A stretch of 64,000 bases of DNA from Pictodentalium vernedei (lineage: Eukaryota > Mollusca > Scaphopoda > Dentaliida > Dentaliidae), in contig CM062289.1 in NCBI GenBank assembly GCA_031216915.1, forward strand, positions 22,542,093 through 22,606,092, written 5' to 3'. The notes under the pieces were generated by a model. The model made no database searches, was not told where the DNA came from, and saw only the letters and a program-made list of their open reading frames with translations. This document shows, piece after piece, positions 1 through 11,289 of the stretch; within the stretch, counting starts at the first letter, position 1, and each line of letters starts with the position of its first letter. A program made the position numbers and the translations under genes.

Positions 1-1345
1 TATCCTGGTTGCCGTTGTGTCCTAGTGGATCAGATTACCAAAACATGTGTAAGATCATTCTACCAAAACGTGTAAGATCATTCCTGGAGTTTACACTATC
101 AGGTTGAGGGTAAGTTGATTTGAGACATAGTTAACCCTTAACAACCTAAGGGTAAGCTGATGTATGACATACAGGTGTTTTAGCCTCTTAATACCTTGAT
201 CTGGGATAATGCTATAAAATTTTTACAAGCGTATTTTCTAGTTAAGACTTTAAATGGGTTGAAATGAACCATTAGCATTTTCAAAGATCTGGCAATTTAT
301 CTTTTAAAATGCTAATGATTCATTTTAGTCAGTTATATTAAGAGGTAGAAAATACGATTCTAGAAAATACAATTCTTAAAGTTTTATAGAATTGACTCCT
401 CCTCGTAATTTGAGGATGGCTGTTGAAAGTGTCATTAAATCTTAATAATTACATTGTTAATGTAGTTATACGTTTTGGGTCCAAATACTCAATTTCCATT
501 GGTCAGCTGGATGAAAACGTCATGACCAAATGTAATTCATTTTCCAATGAATACATTTGGTCAAACTTTGACCCACATTTAAGGTAGAGTGCAGTTGACA
601 GAATGTAATTCGTCTGGTGTTTGGGCGGGTTTTTAACTTTTAACGCCTCTTGCAGTGATCAACTCCGCTGCTGTTTCTTTGGTAACATTTCCCAACTGTG
701 GCATAAAGCCCATTACTAAAATACTCGTTTCCATTTCTAAAGTTGTGAAAATTAAAAATCAGAGTTGTCCGCTTTGTCTTTTGTGTGAGGGTGGTTTTTC
801 GCCTCGTTCGTTCGTACATGTTTTGTTTCGTCTTTCTGCTTTGTTGTTTGGTAAAAAGTAGTTTAAACAGTTACGGAATGTAATTATAAGAATTGAATGC
901 AATTTTCATAATCTTTATTGGAGTATGAACGTGTGGGAATGGGTACAAATTATGTATGAATCCCTTCAAGGATAAATTCAGAGATGATTCAGACTGTGGA
1001 TATACTTCTTAAACCCCAAGCTCTGAAGCCGTTAGACTAATATTTTAAGAAATTCAATGCTGTTGTGGCCTGGAAATCATCTAGCCCTCAAATAAGTCAT
1101 TGCCTATGTTTAGATTAACTCGTCTAGAATATTTCTGTTGGTTGGAAAAACGAACCTATTGTTCACTTTTCTGATCAACTGCTTTTTTAAGATGATTGAA
1201 TCGGAAATATTTCATAAAGATTCATTTTCTCTGAATCAAAGCTAGAAATTGATTTGATTGACGTTTTGATGATTTAATCCGAAATGAAGACTCATCACAA
1301 AGTGTTATGATTATGTTGATATCTTGATTAAATACTTATTGATTG
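1..1345. other. Non-coding stretch with small inverted repeats
   Basis: I see no supportable gene here. The short open frame at 655-861 has no recognisable motif. Structure that can be seen is a fold-back repeat at 230-356 (own entry) and a short hairpin-like inverted repeat around 522-561, whose arms read gaccaaatgta and tacatttggtc. The rest is AT-rich sequence without obvious repeats or splice-flanked open frames. Confidence 0.6.
230..356. mobile_element. Small fold-back (MITE-like) repeat
   Basis: The two ends are imperfect inverted repeats about 55 bp long. The left arm begins cgtattttctag and includes ccattagcatttt; the right arm contains aaaatgctaatg and ends tagaaaatacg. Almost the whole 127 bp can fold on itself. 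No target duplication could be assigned with confidence, so the superfamily is unknown. Confidence 0.5.
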
Positions 1346-1360
1346 GAATAACTATAACTA

Positions 1361-1737
1361 GGGGGCGCGGTGGCTCAGTTGGTAGAGGTGCAGGCTGCAA
1401 GCCGAGAGGTCCTCGGTTCGAATCCCACCTGCGGCAACCGCGTTGTGTCCTTGGGCAAGACACTTCACCCCGATTGCCTACATGGGGGCACGATGACGCT
1501 GTGTACTGAGGCGTACTGCACATCGATGGTGCGCATTTCTTCAACCAATCTAACCCTGCCTGTCCTGCGGTGCAGAGTTCAGAGTTACGATGTTGGGGAG
1601 CTGACAGCTGCTCGTCGTTGCTCGGTGGTTCTCTCCGGGTTCTCCGGCTTCCTCCGCTCGTAAAACTGTCACGGTCATGATTAGCCATGGTGCATAAGTA
1701 TGTGACCTTAAAAACACCAATAAATAAATAAATAAAT
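1361..1737 (+). mobile_element. Full-length tRNA-derived SINE
   Basis: The 5' part is tRNA-like, with an A-box region (tggctcagttggtagaggtg at 1371) and a B-box (ggttcgaatcc near 1415). A non-tRNA body follows, beginning around the cttgggcaagacacttcacc motif, and the element ends in an (aaat)n tail at about 1720-1737. The 14 bp direct repeats gaataactataact at 1346-1359 and 1738-1751 flank it precisely, as expected for LINE-mediated target-primed insertion. A second, 5'-truncated copy lies at 11,026-11,289, which confirms the family and its 3' end. The head looks most like tRNA-Ala, but its anticodon arm is degenerate, so it is not read as a working tRNA gene. Confidence 0.9.
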
Positions 1738-1773
1738 GAATAACTATAACTGCAGCAGGAGAAAATACCTGTA

Positions 1774-2203
1774 GAGTAGAATCCTGTTAATTGAATATCC
1801 ATTTTGTCAGTGAAAATTATTCAATTAACAGGAGTATACAATTAACAGGGATTTGGTCAGTTTCCTGTGTTCTGGAGGTAAACTGAGCATTTATTTTATT
1901 ATATCTTGTTTGACAGAGCTCACAGAGCTCTGTCAAACAAGATATAATAGAATAAATGCCTGTATTGGATGTAGTGAGGTCAAAAAGGTTGATAAATAAG
2001 GGGAATTTGTTGCATGTCACAGTAATGTTTTCGACACATTACAAAAATTTATATACAATTAACAGGAGTTTACTCTACAACCCATATGCAATTAACAGAT
2101 CTAATTTGTACTGAAGGTATGGTAAATGGTTTTGTGTTTGAAAATTATATTCTATTGACAGGGATATACAATTAAGAGATATCCAATTAAGTGGGCTCCA
2201 CTG
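1774..2203. mobile_element. pogo/Tc1-like MITE, copy 1
   Basis: This 430 bp element is flanked by TA on each side. It begins gagtagaatcctgtt and ends gggctccactg. Its ends are imperfectly inverted (taattgaatatc against gatatccaatta). The centre is a perfect-armed palindrome around 1902-1950, built on tcttgtttgacagagctc. A second copy of identical length lies at 48,941-49,370. The TA duplication and the CAGT...ACTG ends suggest mobilisation by a pogo/Tc1-mariner transposase. No coding capacity is present. Confidence 0.75.
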
Positions 2204-3480
2204 TATATCTTTGTAAATAAAGGCATATGAAATTACATCAACGATTGTCTACTCCCAAATGTCCACAAAAAGTGGTTAAACAAATGGCCCATAACAGCAT
2301 CGAATTCCCAACTGTATTAGACTGGTGGCCTGAAAGCTTACTTAACTCTTTATCCATCAAATTAGATGCATCTGCAGGCGTAATTTACACCTGCAATTTG
2401 AAATTTTCTGAAAAATTTAAAAGAAACAATAATTAAAATAATAAATTTGTGTGTTGGGTAAAGGATTAAACCCTTTACATAATGTAATATACACAACCGC
2501 TCAGTGTTGTTCCTAAAAATCATCATTCCAAAAGGGGGGGGGGGGGGGGGGGGGGGGGCACCAAAAATTTGCAAGTCGTGACGTGGGGGTGGGTGGGTCT
2601 CTTGAGTGCGCCAAAAATGTGCATTTCCAACTTGTGCAATTTTTTGAATTTTTTAAAAATATATCAATATATCAGCTAATATATACCATCATTTGTGTTT
2701 CAAACCTTAAAGATGATGTTGTACATCACACTCTTAACATAAATACAACATCAGGAGGCTTTATATGTGAGAATATTGGGCTTAATCTGGGAAAATGTCA
2801 CACGTTAGTAGGGGGTGGGTGTCTTGTTCGAAATGTAGAAAATGTGCAGACAATATTTTGGGAAAATTCTCTCTGATGCACTAAATTCAACCCAAGTTAT
2901 TTATGTATTAATAGAATTTGTATGGATAGAAGAGGAAAGTAGCAAACACCTGAGAATACTGACAGAACAATTCAAATGAAAATTTGTTTCCGTATATGTA
3001 CACCTGCTCTGGCCAAGCCTGATAATGAACAGCTTGTCATTTGTAGATTGGGGCCTACAGCAGCCCACAGAGGTTTAAATTGGTGGTACCAGTTTAAGAA
3101 CATATGAAACCCCCCTAAAAACAGCTGTGCCTACTAAGTTTATAAGTTTATTTTGGATTTTAATGGGAGAGTGGGGGGTGGGTGTCTGAGAACGGTAGTA
3201 GAAAATTTGCACGTAGGGGTGGGTGGGTGTAAAAAGGAGCTGAATAAAAAATAGGACATCACGTCTTGCAAATTTTTAGTGGAGTATAAACGGAGGTAGT
3301 GACTCACCCTAAGCCAGGCAGAAATCTCAAGGGAAGGGGGCATATAAAACTACAGGAGGTACCAGATTGCCGGTAAATAAAAGCTATTGGTGTGTAAAGT
3401 CAGGCCCCGGGAGCAGGGGGGAGGTTGATCTTTAACACGGAATAGCTATAGGGAAATTGGTCCGTTATTACCTAGTGGGT
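2204..3480. other. No recognisable gene; G-rich repeats
   Basis: A 69-codon open frame at 2227-2436 has no motif I recognise. A run of 25 G lies at 2534-2558. Three diverged G-rich motifs built on gggggtgggtg, each close to a gcaaatttgca- or atgtgca-like block, occur near 2,585, 2,810 and 3,170. They look like decayed copies of one repeat. No splice-bounded coding exon is visible. Confidence 0.5.
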
Positions 3481-3538
3481 AGGTGTTGCCTCGTATTGTA
3501 GGAGCACTTTCCCGACAGTTAAGATTGAAACACTCAAA

Positions 3539-3970
3539 TTAGAAGGCAAAATAAGGTGTTAGGACAGAAAAACTGTGATATTCCCCGGGAGGGGTAGTGT
3601 AAACACAATTGCTGTGGAATGGGTTAATGAATTTGTTTTTGTCCGTATCACAGTGGAGGACCTTCAGTCGCATGCGGTTGCATAGCAACTGGAAATCACT
3701 CTGGAAGTGGAATCGAGTGGGTTTCTTGGGAGTGGGTATAAATTTCAGTCCTTTACCAAGTACAATTTTTTCATGGTTGGTTAATGGGTGGTTGGATAAG
3801 CTTGTAATGTACTTGTTTGCAGAATCAGCCAATCGAGCCAGGGTGGCACTGTGTGAAAGCTGTTTCTTAATTCGGCATCGCCTGGTTTTATTGGTACGAC
3901 GGGTATTCCCGGCACGGTGGGCTCGTTTCAGGTTTCTACCAGTTTTCTCAGTGGTAGGACTGGATGTCAT
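3539..3970 (-). pseudogene. N-terminal fragment of a Penelope-like RT protein (tentative)
   Basis: This 143-codon frame begins with an Arg/Lys-rich stretch (residues about 8-40). It then has a segment NHPLTNHEKIVLGKGLKFIP followed by a TP motif, and further on NPF...YTTPPGEY. From memory of the family, this order (LSN-x-L-T-x-x-E-x-x-x-L-x-K-G-L-x-F-x-P-T-P, then NPF...TPPPG) is the N-terminal signature of Penelope-like element RT proteins, ahead of the RT core. The RT core itself is absent: the frame ends at 3,539 and unrelated sequence follows. It is read on the minus strand, 33 bp downstream of the 252-codon frame. The assignment rests on the motif alone. Confidence 0.5.
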
Positions 3971-4003
3971 GCTATGGTTTGGGTTGGCATGTAGCTGTGC
4001 TAG

Positions 4004-4762
4004 TCATGCAGGTGGCTTGAGTTGCTCAATGAGAGCTAGGAGAGCTGATTGTTGTACAGGGTTTAGGAAAGGCTGGAATGTAGGGCCCAGAGTTTCCATG
4101 GGCTCGGTTGGAATGCGGTTAATGTTATCACCCATCGTGGGATGGGTGGCGCCTAGGTGGCGATTGTTCATGGTAGGGTGCTGTGGTAGCGGTATTATAT
4201 CTCCGACGGGTTGAGCGGAGGGGGAATCCTTTGTCAGGGTACCCCTGGAGGGGCTGGAGGCATCCAATGACAGCTGGATAAGGTTGTCGGGCGACAGGTT
4301 AGACGGTCGACGCACTGTTAGGGAATCAGTAGGCACAGATAAAGTAACATGACCCTGGTGGGTGGTGGGGTCTTCCTGTAAGCTAGGTGGGGGGTATATA
4401 CAGGGTGTGGTCGTGGGTGAGATTTCATTTCCCTGGTGGGTGAAATCATGGTTTCCCAGGTTGGGATGGGTTTCAGCTCGGGAGAGCATGGGGGACCAAT
4501 CATGGAATAGTGTGTCATATTCCCCCTCAGGGGGTGGGGGTCGGGTGACACACATTCCAGGGTCTCGTCTGTGATCAGGCGAGAGTATCAAGTCCTGGAA
4601 GATCAGATTGTTACTTGGGGTGCCTTGTTTTAATTGGTGAAGGGTAGCCGTAACTGACATTGGGTCGGCTTTCCCCTGTTCTAGGGTATCCGCATACGGG
4701 TTCGGATTATCGAACTTGTTGTGTGTGAGAGTAGCTTCAGTAGCCGTGGAGTGGTCTCCCAT
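4004..4762 (-). CDS. Pro/Thr/Ser-rich ORF upstream of the Penelope-like fragment
   Basis: This 252-codon open frame encodes a low-complexity protein rich in Pro, Thr, Ser and His, with no predicted domain that I recognise. It starts 18 bp after the stop of the 207-codon frame and stops 33 bp before the start of the Penelope-like fragment. It could be a middle ORF of the same mobile element, or a linker of one originally continuous ORF broken by frame changes. The composition is disordered in character. No signal peptide or membrane segment is visible. Confidence 0.4.
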   Translation of the reverse strand: MGDHSTATEATLTHNKFDNPNPYADTLEQGKADPMSVTATLHQLKQGTPSNNLIFQDLILSPDHRRDPGMCVTRPPPPEGEYDTLFHDWSPMLSRAETHPNLGNHDFTHQGNEISPTTTPCIYPPPSLQEDPTTHQGHVTLSVPTDSLTVRRPSNLSPDNLIQLSLDASSPSRGTLTKDSPSAQPVGDIIPLPQHPTMNNRHLGATHPTMGDNINRIPTEPMETLGPTFQPFLNPVQQSALLALIEQLKPPA

Positions 4763-4780
4763 TTCGGCATTACCAGGGTT

Positions 4781-5404
4781 TCAGGTGGAAACTATGCTAG
4801 TCATGCCCAACCTGTGGCGTTTCGGATTCGCAGGAGGGGGGGATTCCATTCGCCGTTTGGATTCCGGGTCCCAGACTCCGGTTTGGGTGCCGGATTGTGA
4901 AAAGGGCTCCTGGGGGTCAGGAGATTGTTGTGTGTCCACTAGGAAATCATGGTTCCTTTTGGCGTCGGCAGCCTTGTACTGGGCAAGGTCTTTCTCGACA
5001 AATTGAGACAGGACGGTATCAGCCACTCGGAGGAATGTTTTTCTTTCATCCGGGTTACAGTCCTCAGTATTAGGGTTCATTTTCACCTCAACAATTGATT
5101 CTTGTATTTGGGTGAGGTGAGAATCAAGTTGTTCTAGCAAGACAGTCAGACGCTGGCTGGTGTTGAATGCCAGGCTCTCAAGGGCTTGAGAGATATCGTG
5201 CTGGAATTTAAGGGTGTGGTCAGTTAGAGTTTGCATATGGTGCAGGGTTGACCGGTAAATGTCGTTCGGTACCACATTGGTTATGTTGTATTGTTGGTAC
5301 CTGTGGAGGAGGGAAGCGACGCGGGCTTCCTTATACAGGAGGGACCTGGTGGTATTAAGGTGCCGTCTTTGTTGTTTCTGGGTAGACGGGTTAAATGTAT
5401 TCAT
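4781..5404 (-). CDS. Helical ORF1-like protein of a putative mobile element
   Basis: This 207-codon open frame starts at the ATG complementary to 5402-5404. Residues about 40-115 are rich in Leu, Gln, His and Glu with amphipathic spacing (for example SQALESLAF, LLEQLDSHLTQIQ), compatible with a coiled coil. The C-terminus is Pro-rich and basic (SKRRMESPPPANPKRHRLG), like a nuclear localisation signal. I do not recognise a family. Position and spacing suggest it is the first ORF of the element whose later part carries the Penelope-like motif. An unrelated host ORF is the alternative. Confidence 0.4.
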   Translation of the reverse strand: MNTFNPSTQKQQRRHLNTTRSLLYKEARVASLLHRYQQYNITNVVPNDIYRSTLHHMQTLTDHTLKFQHDISQALESLAFNTSQRLTVLLEQLDSHLTQIQESIVEVKMNPNTEDCNPDERKTFLRVADTVLSQFVEKDLAQYKAADAKRNHDFLVDTQQSPDPQEPFSQSGTQTGVWDPESKRRMESPPPANPKRHRLGMTSIVST

Positions 5405-5875
5405 TTTTGGAGCTACAACTGGCGTCGGTAACTCAAGGGGTCCTTAATTACTCGTCCGGAATAAATCCGCAGGGGAAACATTGCCAGGGCTTCATTTCTG
5501 TCAACCAAGGGGGAGTGATAAATAGCACACTTAAATTTATTTAGATGCACTGTTTGGGGTGCTGAAATTGTCTATGCAAATATTAAAAAAAGTGTTATGT
5601 TATTTTCTTAATGTGAATGTATTTTATATCTAGATTAGAATTTGTGTTATTCTGTTTGTTGTGAGTAACATGCCCTATCCAGGCAGGTGTATATGTTTCT
5701 ATATCACATGAAACATCGTTAATTTCGACATAACAACCCATGTCTTATTTCCTGATTATCAACTAGTGTTTAATCGGCACGTGGTCCCATAGCAGCAGCA
5801 TTGTATTCTTGACATGACGTTCACATGATGTCAATTACAACAACAGGTTCAAGTAAAGCACATTCATGACTTCAT
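5405..5875. other. Spacer before the satellite
   Basis: AT-rich sequence with no gene, repeat or splice-flanked frame that I can support. It ends at the sharp left boundary of the satellite array. Confidence 0.5.
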
Positions 5876-6548
5876 TGTTCTGACAATATATTTATACTCT
5901 TAAGTAATCTATGCCTCACTTGAAGCCTATCTGTTCTGACAATATATTTATACTCTCTGTCATCTATGCCTCACTTGAAGCCTATCTGTTCTGACAATAT
6001 ATTTATACTCTCTGTAATCTATGCCTCACTTGAAGCCTATCTGTTCTGACAATATATTTATACTCTCTGTCATCTATGCCTCACTTGAAGCCTATCTGTT
6101 CTGACAATATATTTATACTCTCTGTAATCTATGCCTCACTTGAAGCCTATCTGTTCTGACAATATATTTATACTCTCTGTAATCTATGCCTCACTTGAAG
6201 CCTATCTGTTCTGACAATATATTTATACTCTCTGTAATCTATGCCTCACTTGAAGCCTATCTGTTCTGACAATATATTTATACTCTCTGTAATCTATGCC
6301 TCACTTGAAGGCTATCTGTTCTGACAATATATTTATACTCTCTGTCTCACTTGAAGCCTATCTGTTCTGACAATATATTTATACTCTCTGTAATCTATGC
6401 CTCACTTGAAGCCTATCTGTTCTGACAATATATTTATACTCTCTGTAATCTATGCCTCACTTGAAGCCTATCTGTTCTGACAATATATTTATACTCTCTG
6501 TAATCTATGCCTCACTTGAAGCCTATCTGTTCTGGCAATATATTTATA

Positions 6549-7630
6549 CTCTTAAGTAATCTATGCCTCACTTGAAGCCTATCTGTTCTGACAATATATT
6601 TATACTCTCTGTAATCTATGCCTCACTTGAAGCCTATCTGTTCTGACAATATATTTATACTCTCTGTAATCTATGCCTCACTTGAAGCTTATCTGTTCTG
6701 ACAATATATTTATACTCTCTGTAATCTATGCCTCACTTGAAGCCTATCTGTTCTGACAATATATTTATACTCTCTGTAATCTATGCCTCACTTGAAGCCT
6801 ATCTGTTCTGACAATATATATATACTCTCTGTAATCTATGCCTCACTTGAAGCCTATCTGTTCTGACAATATATTTATACTCTCTGTCTCACTTGAAGCC
6901 TATCTGTTCTGACAATATATTTATACTCTCTGTAATCTATGCCTCACTTGAAGCCTATCTGTTCTGGCAATATATTTATACTCTCTGTAATCTATGCCTC
7001 ACTTGAAGCCTATCTGTTCTGACAATATATTTATACTCTCTGTAATCTATGCCTCACTTGAAGCCTATCTGTTCTGGCAATATATTTATACTCTTAAGTA
7101 ATCTATGCCTCACTTGAAGCCTATCTGTTCTGACAATATATTTATACTCTCTGTAATCTATGCCTCACTTGAAGCCTATCTGTTCTGACAATATATTTAT
7201 ACTCTCTGTAATCTATGCCTCACTTGAAGCTTATCTGTTCTGACAATATATTTATACTCTCTGTAATCTATGCCTCACTTGAAGCCTATCTGTTCTGACA
7301 ATATATTTATACTCTCTGTAATCTATGCCTCACTTGAAGCCTATCTGTTCTGACAATATATTTATACTCTCTGTAATCTATGCCTCACTTGAAGCCTATC
7401 TGTTCTGACAATATATTTATACTCTCTGTAATCTATGCCTCACTTGAAGCCTATCTGTTCTGACAATATATTTATACTCTCTGTAATCTATGCCTCACTT
7501 GAAGCCTATCTGTTCTGACAATATATTTATACTCTCTGTAATCTATGCCTCACTTGAAGCCTATCTGTTCTGACAATATATTTATACTCTCTGTAATCTA
7601 TGCCTCACTTGAAGCCTATCTGTTCTGACA
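6549..7630 (+). repeat. 542 bp higher-order repeat in the satellite
   Basis: Marker variants recur at a fixed 542 bp spacing: ctcttaagta at 6,549 and 7,091, and the aagctt (HindIII) variant at 6,685 and 7,227. The spacing corresponds to about ten units, including one 56 bp and one 46 bp unit. This indicates duplication of a multi-unit block rather than unit-by-unit spread. Confidence 0.75.
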
Positions 7631-9508
7631 ATATATTTATACTCTCTGTAATCTATGCCTCACTTGAAGCCTATCTGTTCTGACAATATATTTATACTCT
7701 CTGTAATCTATGCCTCACTTGAAGCCTATCTGTTCTGACAATATATTTATACTCTCTGTAATCTATGCCTCACTTGAAGCCTATCTGTTCTGACAATATA
7801 TTTATACTCTCTGTAATCTATGCCTCACTTGAAGCCTATCTGTTCTGACAATATATTTATACTCTCTGTAATCTATGCCTCACTTGAAGCCTATCTGTTC
7901 TGACAATATATTTATACTCTCTGTAATCTATGCCTCACTTGAAGCCTATCTGTTCTGACAATATATTTATACTCTCTGTAATCTATGTCTCACTTGAAGC
8001 CTATCTGTTCCGACAATATATTTATACTATCTGTAATCTATGTCTCACTTGAAGCCTATCTGTTCTGACAATATATTTATACTCTCTGCAATCTATGCCT
8101 CACTTGAAGCCTATCTGTTCTGACAATATATTTATACTCTCTGTAATCTATGTCTCACTTGAAGCCTATCTGTTCTGACAATATATTTATACTCTTAAGT
8201 AATCTATGCCTCACTTGAAGCCAATCTGTTCTGACAATATATTTATACTCTCTGTAATCTATGCCTCACTTGAAGCCTATCTGTTCTGACAATATATTTA
8301 TACTCTTAAATAATCTATGCTTCACTTCAAGCCTATCTGTTCTGGCAATATATTTATACTCTCTGCAATCTATGCCTCACTTGAAGCCTATCTGTTCTGA
8401 CAATATATTTATACTCTCTGTAATCTATGCCTCACTAGAAGCCTATCTGTTCTGACAATATATTTATACTCTCTGTAATCTACACCTCACTTGAAGCCTA
8501 TCTCTTCTGACAATATATTTACACTCTCTGTAATCTATGTCTCACTTGAAGCCTATCTGTTCTGACAATATATTTATACTCTCTGCAATCTATGCCTCAC
8601 TTGAAGCCTATCTGTTCTGACAATATATTTATACTCTCTGTAATCTATGCCTCACTTGCAGCCTATCTGTTCTGACAATATATTTATACTCTCTGCAATC
8701 TATGCCCCACTTGAAGCCTATCTGTTCTGACAATATATTTATACTCTTACGTAATCTATGTCTCACTTGAAACCTATCTGTTCTGACAATATATTTATAC
8801 TCTCTGTAGCCTATGCCTCACTTGAAGCCTATCTGTTCTGACAATATATTTATACTCTTAAGTAATCCATGCCACACCTGAAGCCTATCTGTTCTGACAA
8901 TATATTTATACTCTTAAGTAATCTATGCCTCACTTGAAGCCTATCTGTTCTGGCAATATATTTATACTCTCTGTAATCTATGCCTCACTTGAAGCCTGTC
9001 TGTTCTGACAATATATTTATACTCTCTGCAATCTATGCCTCACTTGAAGCCTATCTGTTCTGACAATATATTTATACTCTCTGTCTCACTTGAAGCCTAT
9101 CTGTTCTGACAATATATTTATACTCTCTGTAATCTATCCTTACTTGAAGACTATCTGTTCTGACAATGTATTTATACTCTTAAGTAATCTATGCCTCACT
9201 AGAAGCCTATCTGTTCTGACAATATATTTATACTCTCTGTAATCTATGCCTCACTTGAAGCCTATCTGTTCTGACAATATATTTATACTCTCTGTAATCT
9301 ATGCCTCACTTGAAGCCTATCTGTTCTGACAATATATTTATACTCTCTGTAATCTATGCCTCACTTGAAGCCTATCTGTTCTGACAATATATTTATACTC
9401 TCTGCAATCTATGCCTCACTTGAAGCCTATCTGTTCTGACAATATATTTATGCTCTCTGTAATCTATGCCTCACTTGAAGCCTATCTGTTCTGACAATAT
9501 ATTTATAC

Positions 9509-10364
9509 TCTCTGTCTCACTTGAAGCCTATCTGTTCTGAGAATATATTTATACTCTTAAGTAATCTATGCCTCACTTGAAGCCTATCTGTTCTGACAAT
9601 ATATTTATACTCTCTGTAATCTATGCCTCACTTGAAGCCTATCTGTTCTGACAATATATTTATACTCTCTGTAATCTATGCCTCACTTGGAGCCTATCTG
9701 TTCTGACAATATATTTATACTCTCTGTAATCTATGCCTCACTTGAAGCCTATCTGTTCTGACAATATATTTATACTCTCTGCAATCTGTGCTTCACTTGA
9801 AGCCTATCTGTTCTGACAATATATTTATACTCTCTGTAATCTATGCCTCACTTGAAGCCTATCTGTTCTGACAATATATTTATACTCTCTGTAATCTATG
9901 CCTCACTTGGAGCCTATCTGTTCTGACAATATATTTATACTCTCTGTCTCACTTGAAGCCTATCTGTTCTGAGAATATATTTATACTCTTAAGTAATCTA
10001 TGCCTCACTTGAAGCCTATCTGTTCTGACAATATATTTATACTCTCTGTAATCTATGCCTCACTTGAAGCCTATCTGTTCTGACAATATATTTATACTCT
10101 CTGTAATCTATGCCTCACTTGGAGCCTATCTGTTCTGACAATATATTTATACTCTCTGTCTCACTTGAAGCCTATCTGTTCTGAGAATATATTTATACTC
10201 TTAAGTAATCTATGCCTCACTTGAAGCCTATCTGTTCTGACAATATATTTATACTCTCTGTAATCTATGCCTCACTTGAAGCCTATCTGTTCTGACAATA
10301 TATTTATACTCTCTGTAATCTATGCCTCACTTGGAGCCTATCTGTTCTGACAATATATTTATAC
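9509..10364 (+). repeat. 212 bp higher-order repeat in the satellite
   Basis: The junction tctctgtctc starts at 9,509, 9,941 and 10,153. The last two are 212 bp apart, which equals 46+56+55+55, and they carry the same following variants (ttctgagaat, then ctcttaag, then cacttggagcc). The first interval, 432 bp, equals 212+220. So a four-unit block has been amplified locally. Confidence 0.7.
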
Positions 10365-11025
10365 TCTCTGTAATCTATGCCTCACTTGAAGCATATCTGT
10401 TCTGACAATATATTTATACTCTCTGCAATTTATGCTTCACTTGAAGCCTATCTGTTCTGACAATATATTTATACTCTCTGTAATCTATGCCTCACTTGAA
10501 GCCTATCTGTTCTGACAATATATTTATACTCTCTGTCTCACTTGAAGCCTATCTGTTCTGACAATATATTTATACTCTCTGTAATCTATGCCTCACCTGA
10601 AGCCTATCTGTTCTGACAATATATTTATACTCTCTGTAATCTATGCCTCACTTGAAGCCTATCTGTTCTGACAATATATTTATAATCTCTGTCTCACTTG
10701 AAGCCTATCTGTTCTGACAATATATTTATACTTTCTGTAATCTATGCCTCACCTGAAGCCTATCTGTTCTGACAATATATTTATACTCTCTGTAATCTAT
10801 GCCTCACTAGAAGCCTATCTGTTCTGACAATATATTTACACTCTCTGTAATCTATGCCTCACTTGAAGCCTATCTGTTCTGACAATATATTTACACTCTC
10901 TGTAATCTATGCCTCACTTGAAGCCTATCTGTTCTGACAATATATTTATACTCTCTGTAATCTATGTCTCACTTGAAGCCTATCTGTTCTGACAATATAT
11001 TTATACTCTCTGTAATCTATGCCTC

Positions 11026-11289
11026 TTGCCTACATGGGGGCACGATGATGCTGTGTACTGAGGCGTACTGCACGTCGATGGTGCGCATGTCTTCAACCAA
11101 TCTAACCCTGCCTGTGCTGCGGTGCAGAGTTCAGAGTTACGATGTTGGGGAGCTGACAGCTGCTCGTCGTTGCTCGGTGGTTCTCTCCGGGTACTCCGGC
11201 TTCCTCCACCCGTAAAACTGTCACGGTCACGATTAGCCATTGTGCATAAGTATGTGACCTTAAACACCAATAAATAAATAAATAAATAA
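11026..11289 (+). mobile_element. 5'-truncated SINE inserted in the satellite
   Basis: The sequence matches 1,474-1,737 of the full SINE, including the (aaat)n tail, and lacks the tRNA-like head (about 113 bp missing). The satellite motif taatctatgcctc occurs immediately before (11,013-11,025) and after (11,290-11,302). That is a 13 bp target duplication, and the array phase then resumes. The insertion therefore happened by target priming into a pre-existing array. Only one copy exists in about 190 units, so it post-dates most amplification or lies in a part of the array that has not been re-amplified. Confidence 0.9.

Noticed and set aside
1361-1435. Functional tRNA gene
   Set aside because: A and B boxes are present, but the sequence continues into a SINE body with a tail and target duplications, and the anticodon arm is degenerate.
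1311-1802. 163-codon minus-strand frame over the SINE
   Set aside because: It spans the SINE, its tail and the neighbouring MITE, so it is a chance frame.
2534-2558. Long G runs (also 43,701-43,718, 59,482-59,496) and the C run near 46,580 as functional elements by themselves
   Set aside because: Run lengths are unreliable in sequencing and vary between copies; only the DIRS hairpin-G context is conserved enough to mention.
8261-8455. Open frames inside the satellite
   Set aside because: They are by-products of the 55 bp period (which shifts frame every unit) and have no start context or independent support.
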